This document shows, in pieces, positions 56,061-64,000 of a DNA stretch of 64,000 nt. Both the position numbers and the translations under genes were made by a program. Every line of letters begins with the position of its first letter. Positions within the stretch are counted from its first letter, which is position 1. The stretch comes from Fibrobacter sp. (GTDB lineage: Bacteria; Fibrobacterota; Fibrobacteria; Fibrobacterales; Fibrobacteraceae). The notes below the pieces were generated by a model. That model was not told the DNA's origin. It did not search any database and saw only the letters and a program-made list of their open reading frames with translations. The stretch is taken from assembly GCA_017475045.1 (NCBI GenBank), contig JAFVGH010000074.1:21357-85356 (forward strand), read 5' to 3'.

Positions 56061-59003
56061 TTGGATAGACTGGTGAAATTTTTCCGTTTAACGGAAAATG
56101 TAAAAGAGACAGATGCTAAAGAGCCTTTTAGCCTGTTTTTGAAACCGTCAGGTGGTTTGAAACCCCGTCTTTTTTGTATTTTTGGGCAGAATTTTGTCTT
56201 TTTTGATCTGATAGGTAGGTTTATTCTGCGCCTTCGCATTGTTTGTTTGTTGCTCTTTTTTGTGGGTTTAGCCTCGGCCCAGCTTTTGGACATGTCCCAA
56301 ATATCTGCCGATTACATGGCAGAAAACAAGATCCATAAAGTCCGTGTAGAAGGGAACCAGCATATGGACGAGCGGTCAGTCCTTAGCCGAATTGGCATCA
56401 AGGATGGCCAGACGTACTCCCCGGCGGCCCTTTCTGAAAAGGTTCAGGGTGCTGTTACCAGCCTTTACGAGTCGGGACTTTTTGACGACGTGACCGCCTG
56501 GGTAGATTACGTGGACGACGGATCCGATGTAGACCTGATTTTCAAGATTAAGGAACTTCCTGCTCTGGATACGGCCATTATCGATGGCTGTGACGAGATT
56601 TCCGAAGAGGATTTGCGGCTCAAGATCCGTATGATCCCGGGCCAGGTCTACAGCAAGAGCCAATTGGAACGTGACCGTCAGGCCATGATCGATTATTACC
56701 ATTCTGAAGGGTATTTGCTGGCCGAAGTGGGCTACCGGGAAACGCCTACCGACGAGAACAAGAACCAAGTGACCTTCATTGTTCGTGAAGGCGAAAAGGT
56801 CAAGGTCCGCCAGTTCGATATACAGGGTAATGAAAACGTGCCCGCCGAAGACATCATGGAGCACATGCTGACAAAGCTGGACCAGTGGTGGGGCGGTGGT
56901 GAATTTAAGGAAGCCGTTTTTGAGGCCGACCGCGATACGGTGCTGAACGCTATCCGCCATTTCGGCTATCTGGATGCAGAACTTACGGACTATAGGGCGG
57001 AATACCTGCCTGATTCCAGCTGTCTGTTCTACCTGGGAAGAATGGTCCCCGTAGGGGAATCCCTGCAGCCTCTCTACGACCAGTTGAACCGAGCTATGGG
57101 GGACACGGCCACCGCCATGTCCAAGATGGCGGGTAAACCCACCATGGAAGTGACCCATTACTATCGCAATGAGCGTGTGGGGGCTCATGGGTTCGTGTCC
57201 CGTCCGCTACCCCAGGTCAAGTCCGAGGAAGATGCCCTGAAACTTATAAACGACATTATCCGCTACGAAAAGTCCCGCAAGGAATGGCTGAAGATTGTAG
57301 ATGGCCGTAAGTTCAATAACCCCAAAATTGACTCCCTCAAGAAACTGAAGAAACTGAGACCCTACGAGGAAAAACTCTTGGTCCGTTACATGATCGAGGA
57401 TATGTTCCCCGCTCTTAATAAGTACGACAATATTCATACATCTAGTGCCATCTGCATCCATATTGCCATGATAGAAGGCCGTAAGTACTATATGGGTAAT
57501 GTCCATTTCACCGGTAATGAGGTTTTGGGCGATGCCGTGTTGAACTACGCCTTCCGCCTGGATAGTGGGGAAGTCTTTGACCAGTATAAGTACGACGCTT
57601 CACGCAAGGCCATTTTGGATTCTTATCGTGAAGACGGCTACCTGTTTGCCCAGTTTGACGAAGAACGTACGTTTGTGAATGATTCTGTGGTGAACCTGAC
57701 CTACCGTATGCGCGAAGGTCTGCCTGCATCTATCCATAAGGTCTATATCCGCGGCAACACAAAGACAAACGAAAAGGTGATTCGTCGTGAAGTGCGCCTG
57801 TATCCTGGTGACACGTATCGCCAGTCTTCTCTGGAACGCAGTTTCCGTGAAATCATGCAGCTGAACTACTTCGATATGGTGACTCCCGATATCAAGGTGG
57901 TAGGTGAACAGGAAGTGGACCTGGAATTCAATGTGCAAGAAAAGGAAGCGGGCACGGGTCAGTTCAGTCTGGGCGTGTCCTATAGCCAGAGTGATGGACT
58001 TGTGGGTACGGCTAGTGTTTCTATTCCCAACTGCTGTATGGGTAACGGCCAGGCGGCGTCCTTCAGCGTAGAGTACGGTATGGACAAGAAGAGTGCCTCC
58101 GTCAGTTTCCAGGAGCCCTGGTTCTTGGATAAGCCCATTACGGTGGGAACGAGCCTTAGCTACAGCTGGTGGAATATGAGCGACTACGACGACCCGAACA
58201 TCACCCGTTATGGTGGTCAGGTCTATGTGGGTAAGCGCCTCAAGTGGCCCGATGACTATTTCTACGGCCAGGTGGGCTATAGCTGGCTCATGAACAAGCA
58301 GGGCCCCAACATCGACGACAGTTACGTGGTCTATACCGGTCTGGAATCGGCAATTAACTTCCGCCTGATTCGCGATGACAAGAACCTGCCTCAGTTCCCC
58401 ACGGATGGTTCTCGTTATGTGCTGGATGTCCAGGTGGCCGACGACGTGTTGTACAGTGACTTTGAGTTTGTTAAGACGGAACTTACCATTAAGTGGTGGT
58501 TCCCCCTGTTCAGGGATCGTCTGGCCATTGCTCTTACAAACGAATATGGCGTCATCTTTGGTGACCAGCTGCAGTATAGAACGCTCTACACCATGGGTGG
58601 TGTCCTCGGTTACGAAGGCATGATGCGTGGTTATAGTTCGGGTTCTATCGGTTATAGACGCCTGGGCCGCAGCTTCCAGTACATGGGTGCGGAACTCCAG
58701 CTGGCCGTGGTGCCACAGACGTTCTATCTGTTGCCCTTCTTCTTTGACGCAGGTAACGTCTTCGGTGATCGGTATAATCCCAAGACCAAGGTGGATAAGC
58801 CTAGCCGCAATCCCTTGAGTGAATGGGATCCCACTAGTCTCAAGAAGGATTATGGCTTCGGGTTCCGTGTAGTTGTGCCCATGCTCGGCATTATCGGCTT
58901 TGATTTTGCCTGGCCCTTGGATGTTGGCGAAACCTACTCTGGCCTGCAGCGTACCGAAGTGGGAGATATGGAATTCAACTTTGTGATAGGACAAGGATTC
59001 TAG
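56061..59003 (+). CDS. bamA: Outer-membrane protein assembly factor BamA, with a large insert
   Basis: Up to 980 aa, against about 800 normally. The start is unsure: the frame opens at TTG 56061, but the signal peptide (RIVCLLLFFVGLASAQ) begins about 57 residues later, where no ATG exists; an AGGTAGG site at 56213-56219 suggests a start just downstream at a non-ATG codon. Five POTRA domains run from about residue 93 to 640 (e.g. HKVRVEGNQHMDERSVLSRI; VRQFDIQGNENVPAEDI; HKVYIRGNTKTNEKVIRREV). POTRA3 is interrupted at about 319-461 by a helical, Lys-rich insert. The barrel follows, with GYEGMMRGYSSG (loop-6-like RGF motif altered) and a C-terminal Phe (VIGQGF). Followed 8 nt later by skp. Confidence 0.92.
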   Translation: MDRLVKFFRLTENVKETDAKEPFSLFLKPSGGLKPRLFCIFGQNFVFFDLIGRFILRLRIVCLLLFFVGLASAQLLDMSQISADYMAENKIHKVRVEGNQHMDERSVLSRIGIKDGQTYSPAALSEKVQGAVTSLYESGLFDDVTAWVDYVDDGSDVDLIFKIKELPALDTAIIDGCDEISEEDLRLKIRMIPGQVYSKSQLERDRQAMIDYYHSEGYLLAEVGYRETPTDENKNQVTFIVREGEKVKVRQFDIQGNENVPAEDIMEHMLTKLDQWWGGGEFKEAVFEADRDTVLNAIRHFGYLDAELTDYRAEYLPDSSCLFYLGRMVPVGESLQPLYDQLNRAMGDTATAMSKMAGKPTMEVTHYYRNERVGAHGFVSRPLPQVKSEEDALKLINDIIRYEKSRKEWLKIVDGRKFNNPKIDSLKKLKKLRPYEEKLLVRYMIEDMFPALNKYDNIHTSSAICIHIAMIEGRKYYMGNVHFTGNEVLGDAVLNYAFRLDSGEVFDQYKYDASRKAILDSYREDGYLFAQFDEERTFVNDSVVNLTYRMREGLPASIHKVYIRGNTKTNEKVIRREVRLYPGDTYRQSSLERSFREIMQLNYFDMVTPDIKVVGEQEVDLEFNVQEKEAGTGQFSLGVSYSQSDGLVGTASVSIPNCCMGNGQAASFSVEYGMDKKSASVSFQEPWFLDKPITVGTSLSYSWWNMSDYDDPNITRYGGQVYVGKRLKWPDDYFYGQVGYSWLMNKQGPNIDDSYVVYTGLESAINFRLIRDDKNLPQFPTDGSRYVLDVQVADDVLYSDFEFVKTELTIKWWFPLFRDRLAIALTNEYGVIFGDQLQYRTLYTMGGVLGYEGMMRGYSSGSIGYRRLGRSFQYMGAELQLAVVPQTFYLLPFFFDAGNVFGDRYNPKTKVDKPSRNPLSEWDPTSLKKDYGFGFRVVVPMLGIIGFDFAWPLDVGETYSGLQRTEVGDMEFNFVIGQGF

Positions 59004-59011
59004 GAGGCACT

Positions 59012-59542
59012 ATGCTTGGAAAATCTTTGATTCGTCGTCTGGCGATTTTGCTTGCCATGATTATGGCATGTACTGCTTTTGCCGAGGATGGACTCCGTAT
59101 TGCCCATGTGGATTCCAAGCTCATCTTTGACGGTTACAAGGGGACCAAGAAGGCCCAAGAGGAATATGACCGTCAGGTGGCCAAGTGGGAACAGCAGGGA
59201 AACCTAATCCAGAAAGAGCTGGCCGCTATCAAGGAAAAGCTGGACAAACAGGTGCTGATGCTTTCCGATGAAAAGAAACGCGAGCTGGAAGCCGACTACG
59301 CCAAGAAGGAAACGGAACTGAAGGAATTCATTGACCGCGTTTATGGCCGTAAGGGTGAACTCATTACGGAAAACGAAAAAGTCAGCGGCCCCATTATCCA
59401 ACTGATCCGCAAGGCTATCAACGAGATTGCTCTTCAGGAAGGTTACGACATGGTGGTGGACCGTGCCACCGGTGCCGTGGTTTTCTGGAAAAAAGAGAAC
59501 GACCTGACTCAAAAGGTTTTGGATTACCTGAATAATAGGTAA
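59012..59542 (+). CDS. skp: Periplasmic chaperone Skp/OmpH
   Basis: 176 aa; AGGAGG lies 5 nt before the ATG. Signal peptide ending MACTAFAED. The body shows the OmpH start (LRIAHVDSKLIFDGYKGTKK), a long charged coiled coil at residues 50-120 (LAAIKEKLDKQVLMLSDEKK) and a C-terminal strand YDMVVDRATGAVVFW. It carries unfolded outer-membrane proteins to BamA, encoded directly upstream. Confidence 0.92.
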   Translation: MLGKSLIRRLAILLAMIMACTAFAEDGLRIAHVDSKLIFDGYKGTKKAQEEYDRQVAKWEQQGNLIQKELAAIKEKLDKQVLMLSDEKKRELEADYAKKETELKEFIDRVYGRKGELITENEKVSGPIIQLIRKAINEIALQEGYDMVVDRATGAVVFWKKENDLTQKVLDYLNNR

Positions 59543-59559
59543 GAACTTTAACGGCAATC

Positions 59560-60306
59560 TTATCGATAGGATTCTGTTTGCAGAATCCTATTTGCGTTTT
59601 TGACCCGCTCCGGGCTCGGGGACTTTGTATCCCTTAAGGCGTAGTCCAATCCCATCTCCTGGTATTTGGCGAGGGCCAGGGAATGGTAGGGGAGCACTTC
59701 CACTTTCTTCACGTTAGAAAGAGTGCTGATAAATTTGTGCGCTTGTTCTAGGTATTCGTCTTTGTCGCTGATGCCAGGTACCAGAACGTGCCTGATCCAG
59801 ATGGGCTTTTGAATTTCGTCCAGGTAGCGAAACATATCCAGATTATGTTCTATGGAGTGCCCGGTCAGTTTTTTGTGCACCTCGGGGTCGATAATTTTCA
59901 GGTCTACCAGCAGCAGGTCGGTAACATCCATAAGGCGCTGGAACTTGCCGAAGTATGGCTCTGTACGGACGAAGTTTACACCGGATGTGTCGATGCAGGT
60001 GTGAATTCCGGCATCTTTTGCAAGCTCAAAGAATTCAATGAGAAAGTCCATTTGCATCAGGGGCTCGCCGCCACTGACCGTGATGCCTCCGTCTTCTCCC
60101 CAGTAGCTCTTGTAACGGAGCGCCTTCTTTACCAGGTCTTCGGGGGTGATGTCGAATGCTCCGGCTTTGTCCCCTTTGAAATCCCAGGTCTCTGGATTGT
60201 GGCAGAACAGGCAGCGCATGGGGCAGCCTTGCATGAATGCTACGAAACGGACTCCAGGGCCGTCTACAGAGCCGAAAGTTTCAAGTTTGTTGATTCTGCC
60301 GAGCAT
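59560..60306 (-). CDS. pflA: Pyruvate formate-lyase activating enzyme
   Basis: 248 aa from ATG 60304-60306, the start that matches the family (LGRINKLETFGSVDGPGVRF); an ATG 33 nt upstream is in frame but unlikely. Radical SAM enzyme that makes the glycyl radical on PFL. Cluster Cys in MQGCPMRCLFCHNPETW; GGITVSGGEPLMQ and CIDTSGV are typical. The glycyl-radical partner is not in this window. A TAACTT box 8 nt before the ATG is a weak leaderless candidate. Confidence 0.9.
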   Translation of the reverse strand: MLGRINKLETFGSVDGPGVRFVAFMQGCPMRCLFCHNPETWDFKGDKAGAFDITPEDLVKKALRYKSYWGEDGGITVSGGEPLMQMDFLIEFFELAKDAGIHTCIDTSGVNFVRTEPYFGKFQRLMDVTDLLLVDLKIIDPEVHKKLTGHSIEHNLDMFRYLDEIQKPIWIRHVLVPGISDKDEYLEQAHKFISTLSNVKKVEVLPYHSLALAKYQEMGLDYALRDTKSPSPERVKNANRILQTESYR

Positions 60307-60389
60307 CGGTCGTAAAGTTACAAAAAGTTGGTAAGGCATAGGATAAAATTTCTATGTTTATGCTACACAAGTTTGTAATGTTGGATTTT

Positions 60390-61406
60390 ATGAAGATTGC
60401 TGTAACTGGCGGCGCAGGCTACATCGGTAGCCATACGATTATAGAGTTGGACCACGCGGGACATTCTGTTGTGGTTGTGGACAATCTGGTCAATTCTTGC
60501 GAGGAGTCTCTTCGCAGGGTTTCAAAGATTATCGGAAAGGATGTCCCCTTCGTGAACGCGGATGTCCGTGATGCTTCCGCCATGGATTCCCTGTTCAGGC
60601 AGTACAAGTTTGATGCCTGTATTCACTTTGCGGGGCTTAAGGCCGTTGGTGAATCTGTGGAGAAGCCCCTGGAGTACTACGAAAATAACATGAATGCCAC
60701 TTTTGTGTTGCTCAATGCGATGCGCAAGAATGGTGTCAAGAACATTATTTTCTCTTCATCGGCTACGGTTTACGGTAATCCTGCTGAAATTCCCATTACC
60801 GAGAACTGTCCCAAGGGAAACATAACCAATCCCTATGGACAGACCAAGTCCATGCTGGAACAGGTGCTGATGGATTTGCAGAAGTCGGACCCCGAATGGA
60901 ACGTGGTGCTGCTGCGTTACTTTAATCCTATCGGGGCACATCCCAGTGGACTTATTGGCGAGGATCCTAACGGGATCCCCAATAACCTGATGCCCTACAT
61001 TTCTCAAACAGCGGTGGGACTTCGCAAGGAACTTGGGGTTTTCGGAAACGATTACGATACACCAGACGGAACTGGTGTCCGGGACTACATCCATGTGTGC
61101 GATCTGGCGGCGGGACATGTGTGTGCGCTGAAAGCTATTGAGCGTAAATGCGGTCTTGCTATCTACAATCTGGGAACAGGGCACGGCTACTCTGTGCTAG
61201 ATGTGGTGCATGCCTTTGAACGAGTCAATGGGGTTAAGGTCCCTTACAGTATCAAGCCCCGTCGTGCTGGCGATATTGCCACTTGTTATTGTAATCCTGA
61301 AAAAGCCTATAGGGAACTGGGTTGGAAGGCTCAGTTCGGCATAGATGAGATGTGCCGTGATTCGTGGAATTGGCAGAAAAACAACCCGAAAGGCTATCGG
61401 GGTTAG
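60390..61406 (+). CDS. galE: UDP-glucose 4-epimerase
   Basis: 338 aa from ATG 60390 (MKIAVTGGAGYIGSH), the family start; earlier in-frame ATGs at 60354 and 60378 are doubtful. Interconverts UDP-glucose and UDP-galactose. Nucleotide site TGGAGYIGSHTIIEL; SSSATVYGNP with the active Ser/Thr; YGQTKSMLEQVLMDL with YxxxK; NPIGAHPSGLIGEDPNGIPN; VRDYIHVCDLAAGHV. Followed 42 nt later by the polysaccharide kinase, so it probably serves exopolysaccharide synthesis. Confidence 0.95.
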   Translation: MKIAVTGGAGYIGSHTIIELDHAGHSVVVVDNLVNSCEESLRRVSKIIGKDVPFVNADVRDASAMDSLFRQYKFDACIHFAGLKAVGESVEKPLEYYENNMNATFVLLNAMRKNGVKNIIFSSSATVYGNPAEIPITENCPKGNITNPYGQTKSMLEQVLMDLQKSDPEWNVVLLRYFNPIGAHPSGLIGEDPNGIPNNLMPYISQTAVGLRKELGVFGNDYDTPDGTGVRDYIHVCDLAAGHVCALKAIERKCGLAIYNLGTGHGYSVLDVVHAFERVNGVKVPYSIKPRRAGDIATCYCNPEKAYRELGWKAQFGIDEMCRDSWNWQKNNPKGYRG

Positions 61407-61448
61407 TTTTTTTCTATACTTGGTGAAAATATAAGGTCGGTTTTTTGA

Positions 61449-63584
61449 ATGTCTGAAAACGAACAGAGAGCCACAATTAGTTTGGCGCAGATTCAGGCTC
61501 CGCAGACAGGTGATACTATCACCTTGATGGAAGCTTTGGGTATTTTGTGGAAGAAAAAGTTTGTTTTGCTTTTGTTCATGGTGGTGGGTGCTACGGTGGG
61601 AGTCCTTTTGGGAAACTGGATTCGCCCGCAGTACACCAGCGATGCCCTTTTGCAAATCGATGTGAAGGGAAACAAGACTAGCAAGGCCATGGGTGAGATG
61701 GGCGCCCTTTTAGATGTGGCAAGCCCCGCTGACGCTGAAATTGAGTTGATCAAGAGCCGCATGGTTCTTGCCAACGTGGTGGAAGAGGAACATCTTTGCT
61801 TCAAGGCCATTCCGGTGGGCCGTATGGACCGCCTTCTGCATAAGGAAGGCCGCATGGATCTGGAGTACCTCTATATTCCAGAGCGGGCTAGGGATGGAGT
61901 GTGGCGAGCTGTGGTTACAGGTCCGGGCTCTTACGTGGTTGCTTCCCCCGAGGGAGCGGCTCTCGTAGAAGGCCTAGTTGGGGATATGGTCAAGGCCCCG
62001 TACGCTGGAGATACTTTGGCTATACGGGTGAATTTCTTGCGGGCTCAGGAAGGTAAGGTGTTCATTCTGTCTCAGACTAATTCCTTGTCTGCAATCAGGT
62101 CACTTGCCAAGGGCTTGAATGTTTCTGAAAAGGGTAAGAAATCGGGAATCATTGCGGTTTCCTATTCCCATCGTTTCCCGGACCGCGCTGCGGCAATCTT
62201 GAACAGCGTGGCCAATACCTATTTACGCCAAAACGTAGAAATGCGTAGTGCCGAAGCTGAAAAAACACTGGAGTTTTTGGAAGAACAGCTGCCTGGCGTC
62301 AAGTCTAAACTGGATAGTGCCGAGAAGGTGTTGGCGGATTATCGCTACCGGATTGGTTCTGTGGATATGACTGGCGAAACTCAGGTTCACCTGCAAAAAG
62401 AGGTGGACTTGCAGAAACAGATTTTACAGATGGAACAGGAACGTCAAAGGGTTACCCGCCTGTTCAAGGCAGAACATCCTAACGTACTCACATTGAACAA
62501 ACAGTTGGATAAGTTGCGCAAAGAACTCGCCAAGCTTAAAGTCAAGGCCGAAAAGATGCCGTTGACCCAGCAAGAAGTGATGCGTCTTCAAGAAGAAGTT
62601 CAGGTGAATAACGCCCTTTATACCACTATGTTGAACAATATTCAACAACTTCGCGTGGTCCGTGCTGGTGAGGTGGGTAATGTTCGCGTGGTGGACTTTG
62701 CCCAGGTGGAGTCGAAACCCAGTAAGCCCAAGAAATTCAATATATTGGTCTGTTCCGTGGCGGCAAGCTTTATGCTTGGCGTCTTGCTGGTGTTCTTGCT
62801 GCGCATGCTCAAGAATGGAGTACGTAGTTCTCTCGAAATTGAACGGGAAACAGATGTGAGCGTTTATGCGAAGATTCCCCAGTTCAAGGAAGGTGTTTCG
62901 TCTTTGGGCAGGGGCAAGAAGCGCAAGGCTCTTGTCCTGACTTCTCCCGACAATCCTGCTTGTGAGTCCCTGCGGTCGCTACAGACGGCTGTTGATTTCT
63001 CTATGGCCGATGAAAAGCGGGTGATGATGGTTACGGGTATGATTCCTGGTGTGGGCAAGTCATTTGTGAGCCTCAATTTGGCTACGCTTTATGCGTTGTC
63101 TGGCAAGAAAGTTCTTCTTGTTGATGCGGATATGCGTCGAGGCGTGCACCATGGCAATAAAAAGTATGGCTTGGCGGATGCCTTGTGTGGCAAGTGTAAC
63201 CTGCAAGATGCGGTGGCTACGGCCTATGTCGATAACCTGTATATTATGGGCGCGGGAAATGCTTCTATTGCGCCTACTGATATGCTGAGGAGTGGTTCTT
63301 TTGAACAGATGCTCCAGTTGGCAAAGCAGTATTTCGATGTGGTGATCGTGGATACGCCTCCTATGGACTTGGTAACGGATGCCGAACTGATTTGCGGATT
63401 GGTGGACTTTAATTTGTTGGTGCTGCACTATGGTAAGCATTCCATGGAGTCTATCAAGGAAGCTGTGAACCGCCTGAAACGCTATAGTGAAAAACCTTGC
63501 GCCTTTGTAATGAACCATTGTGAGCACGAGGCTGGGCACTATTACGGCCATTACTATGGTAAGTACTATAGTAAGAAGAAATAA
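61449..63584 (+). CDS. Wzc-like polysaccharide co-polymerase with BY-kinase domain
   Basis: 711 aa. Wzz domain with membrane spans near residues 36-58 and 434-455 around a periplasmic coiled-coil region, then a cytosolic tyrosine kinase. Walker A GMIPGVGKSFVSLNLA with Lys537, Walker A' VLLVDADMRRGVHHG, Walker B VVIVDTPPMDLVTD. The C-terminus is a tyrosine cluster (GHYYGHYYGKYYSKKK, six Tyr) that should be autophosphorylated, as in E. coli Wzc. It controls chain length and export of capsule or exopolysaccharide. The outer-membrane Wza partner is not here. Confidence 0.92.
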   Translation: MSENEQRATISLAQIQAPQTGDTITLMEALGILWKKKFVLLLFMVVGATVGVLLGNWIRPQYTSDALLQIDVKGNKTSKAMGEMGALLDVASPADAEIELIKSRMVLANVVEEEHLCFKAIPVGRMDRLLHKEGRMDLEYLYIPERARDGVWRAVVTGPGSYVVASPEGAALVEGLVGDMVKAPYAGDTLAIRVNFLRAQEGKVFILSQTNSLSAIRSLAKGLNVSEKGKKSGIIAVSYSHRFPDRAAAILNSVANTYLRQNVEMRSAEAEKTLEFLEEQLPGVKSKLDSAEKVLADYRYRIGSVDMTGETQVHLQKEVDLQKQILQMEQERQRVTRLFKAEHPNVLTLNKQLDKLRKELAKLKVKAEKMPLTQQEVMRLQEEVQVNNALYTTMLNNIQQLRVVRAGEVGNVRVVDFAQVESKPSKPKKFNILVCSVAASFMLGVLLVFLLRMLKNGVRSSLEIERETDVSVYAKIPQFKEGVSSLGRGKKRKALVLTSPDNPACESLRSLQTAVDFSMADEKRVMMVTGMIPGVGKSFVSLNLATLYALSGKKVLLVDADMRRGVHHGNKKYGLADALCGKCNLQDAVATAYVDNLYIMGAGNASIAPTDMLRSGSFEQMLQLAKQYFDVVIVDTPPMDLVTDAELICGLVDFNLLVLHYGKHSMESIKEAVNRLKRYSEKPCAFVMNHCEHEAGHYYGHYYGKYYSKKK

Positions 63585-63617
63585 TAGCGCGAGCGTTCAT
63601 ATAAACCTCACCTTTAG

Positions 63618-63650
63618 AAAAAGGGACCCATACGAGATGGGTCCCTTTTT
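63618..63650. terminator. Bidirectional terminator between the Wzc-like gene and tmRNA
   Basis: AAAAAGGGACCCA / TGGGTCCCTTTTT, perfect 13-bp inverted repeat with a 7-nt loop, T-runs on both strands. Confidence 0.92.
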
Positions 63651-63651
63651 C

Positions 63652-64000
63652 TGGAGGTGAGGGGAGTCGAACCCCTGTCCAAAATCACGTCCATGTCCAT
63701 TCCTACAAGCTTTCCCTTCGTATTTAAGATCTCGTCTTATCCACGCCCAAGAAGGTCGGCGCAGAGTTTGACCAGCCTAGTGAATCTCGGAACCTATCCC
63801 CAGGCATGAAAGATTCCTATCCCATATTGCGTCCGGACTTTCACCCCGATGGGAGCGGGATGAGGCCCGGCGTTGCCGCTAATTAGGCAGCGAGTGCGTA
63901 GTTTTCGTCAGCACTTATTTTTTTTCAGACTTTTTTACGAGTGCCCTCGTCTGAGACCTCGGCTTGCAACTAACACTTCGGTAACCCTGTCGAAACCAGA
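63652..64000 (-). ncRNA. ssrA: tmRNA (ssrA), 5' end cut by the window edge
   Basis: 3' end on the minus strand: GGGGTTCGACTCCCC T-arm then CACCTCC and discriminator A; CCA is not encoded. The tag frame is at 63912-63883: GCT GAC GAA AAC TAC GCA CTC GCT GCC TAA, giving ADENYALAA. The visible 5' part ends at TCTGGTTTCGACAGGG, so only about ten bases of the acceptor 5' strand are missing. It rescues stalled ribosomes together with SmpB. Confidence 0.95.

Noticed and set aside
57600..58994. 464-codon open frame antisense to bamA
   Set aside because: Shadow of a highly biased gene; the predicted protein has no signal, domain or ribosome site.

Overview
The window looks like a piece of a Fibrobacter chromosome (Fibrobacterota, the cellulose-degrading gut lineage). 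Three signs point there. A lipoprotein at 33013-34080 carries the Fibrobacter succinogenes major paralogous (FISUMP) domain. A GH45-type endoglucanase lipoprotein lies at 18159-19514. The envelope genes (BamA, Skp, many lipoproteins) are those of a didermic cell. This assignment comes from protein families read by eye, not from a database search.

Left part (1-7 kb): the start of an exported protein, two very small ORFs coupled to a LysM lytic transglycosylase, an ankyrin lipoprotein, and a large secreted GLUG-repeat protein followed 8 nt later by a 44-residue cysteine-rich peptide gene. At 7-16 kb a single operon encodes three hybrid histidine kinases, a free Hpt protein and a REC-(degenerate GGDEF)-EAL protein, apparently a multi-input phosphorelay that ends in c-di-GMP turnover. 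At 16-24 kb lie ilvD, the GH45 enzyme, an internally duplicated unknown protein beside a strong inverted repeat, and a three-gene lipoprotein/exported operon with an LPP20-like member.

Middle part (24-44 kb): tRNA-Pro, priA, divergent dusA and aspartoacylase genes, a run of unknown genes, tRNA-Gly, then about 790 bp of gene-free sequence full of hairpins and 21-bp repeats. Next come the FISUMP lipoprotein and a minus-strand operon hslO-thrH-acyltransferase-rlmL; the rlmL-like gene holds an in-frame palindromic insert. A DJ-1/PfpI gene and purN face mnmA. Divergent epmB and efp supply EF-P and its probable lysine modification. An unknown two-gene operon and thiL-pilB follow.

Right part (46-64 kb): yajC-def-SpoIID-MtaB operon, aroE-aroKB(fused)-epimerase operon, paaK-ACT-mntP operon, bamA-skp, pflA, galE, a Wzc-like polysaccharide tyrosine kinase, and tmRNA running off the right edge (tag ADENYALAA).

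A recurring pattern is a -10-like hexamer placed 6-7 nt before the start codon in at least seven genes, with no visible Shine-Dalgarno. This suggests that leaderless transcripts are common here. Other genes, mostly inside operons, have clear AGGAG-type sites. Many genes overlap by ATGA or TAATG, so translational coupling is widespread.
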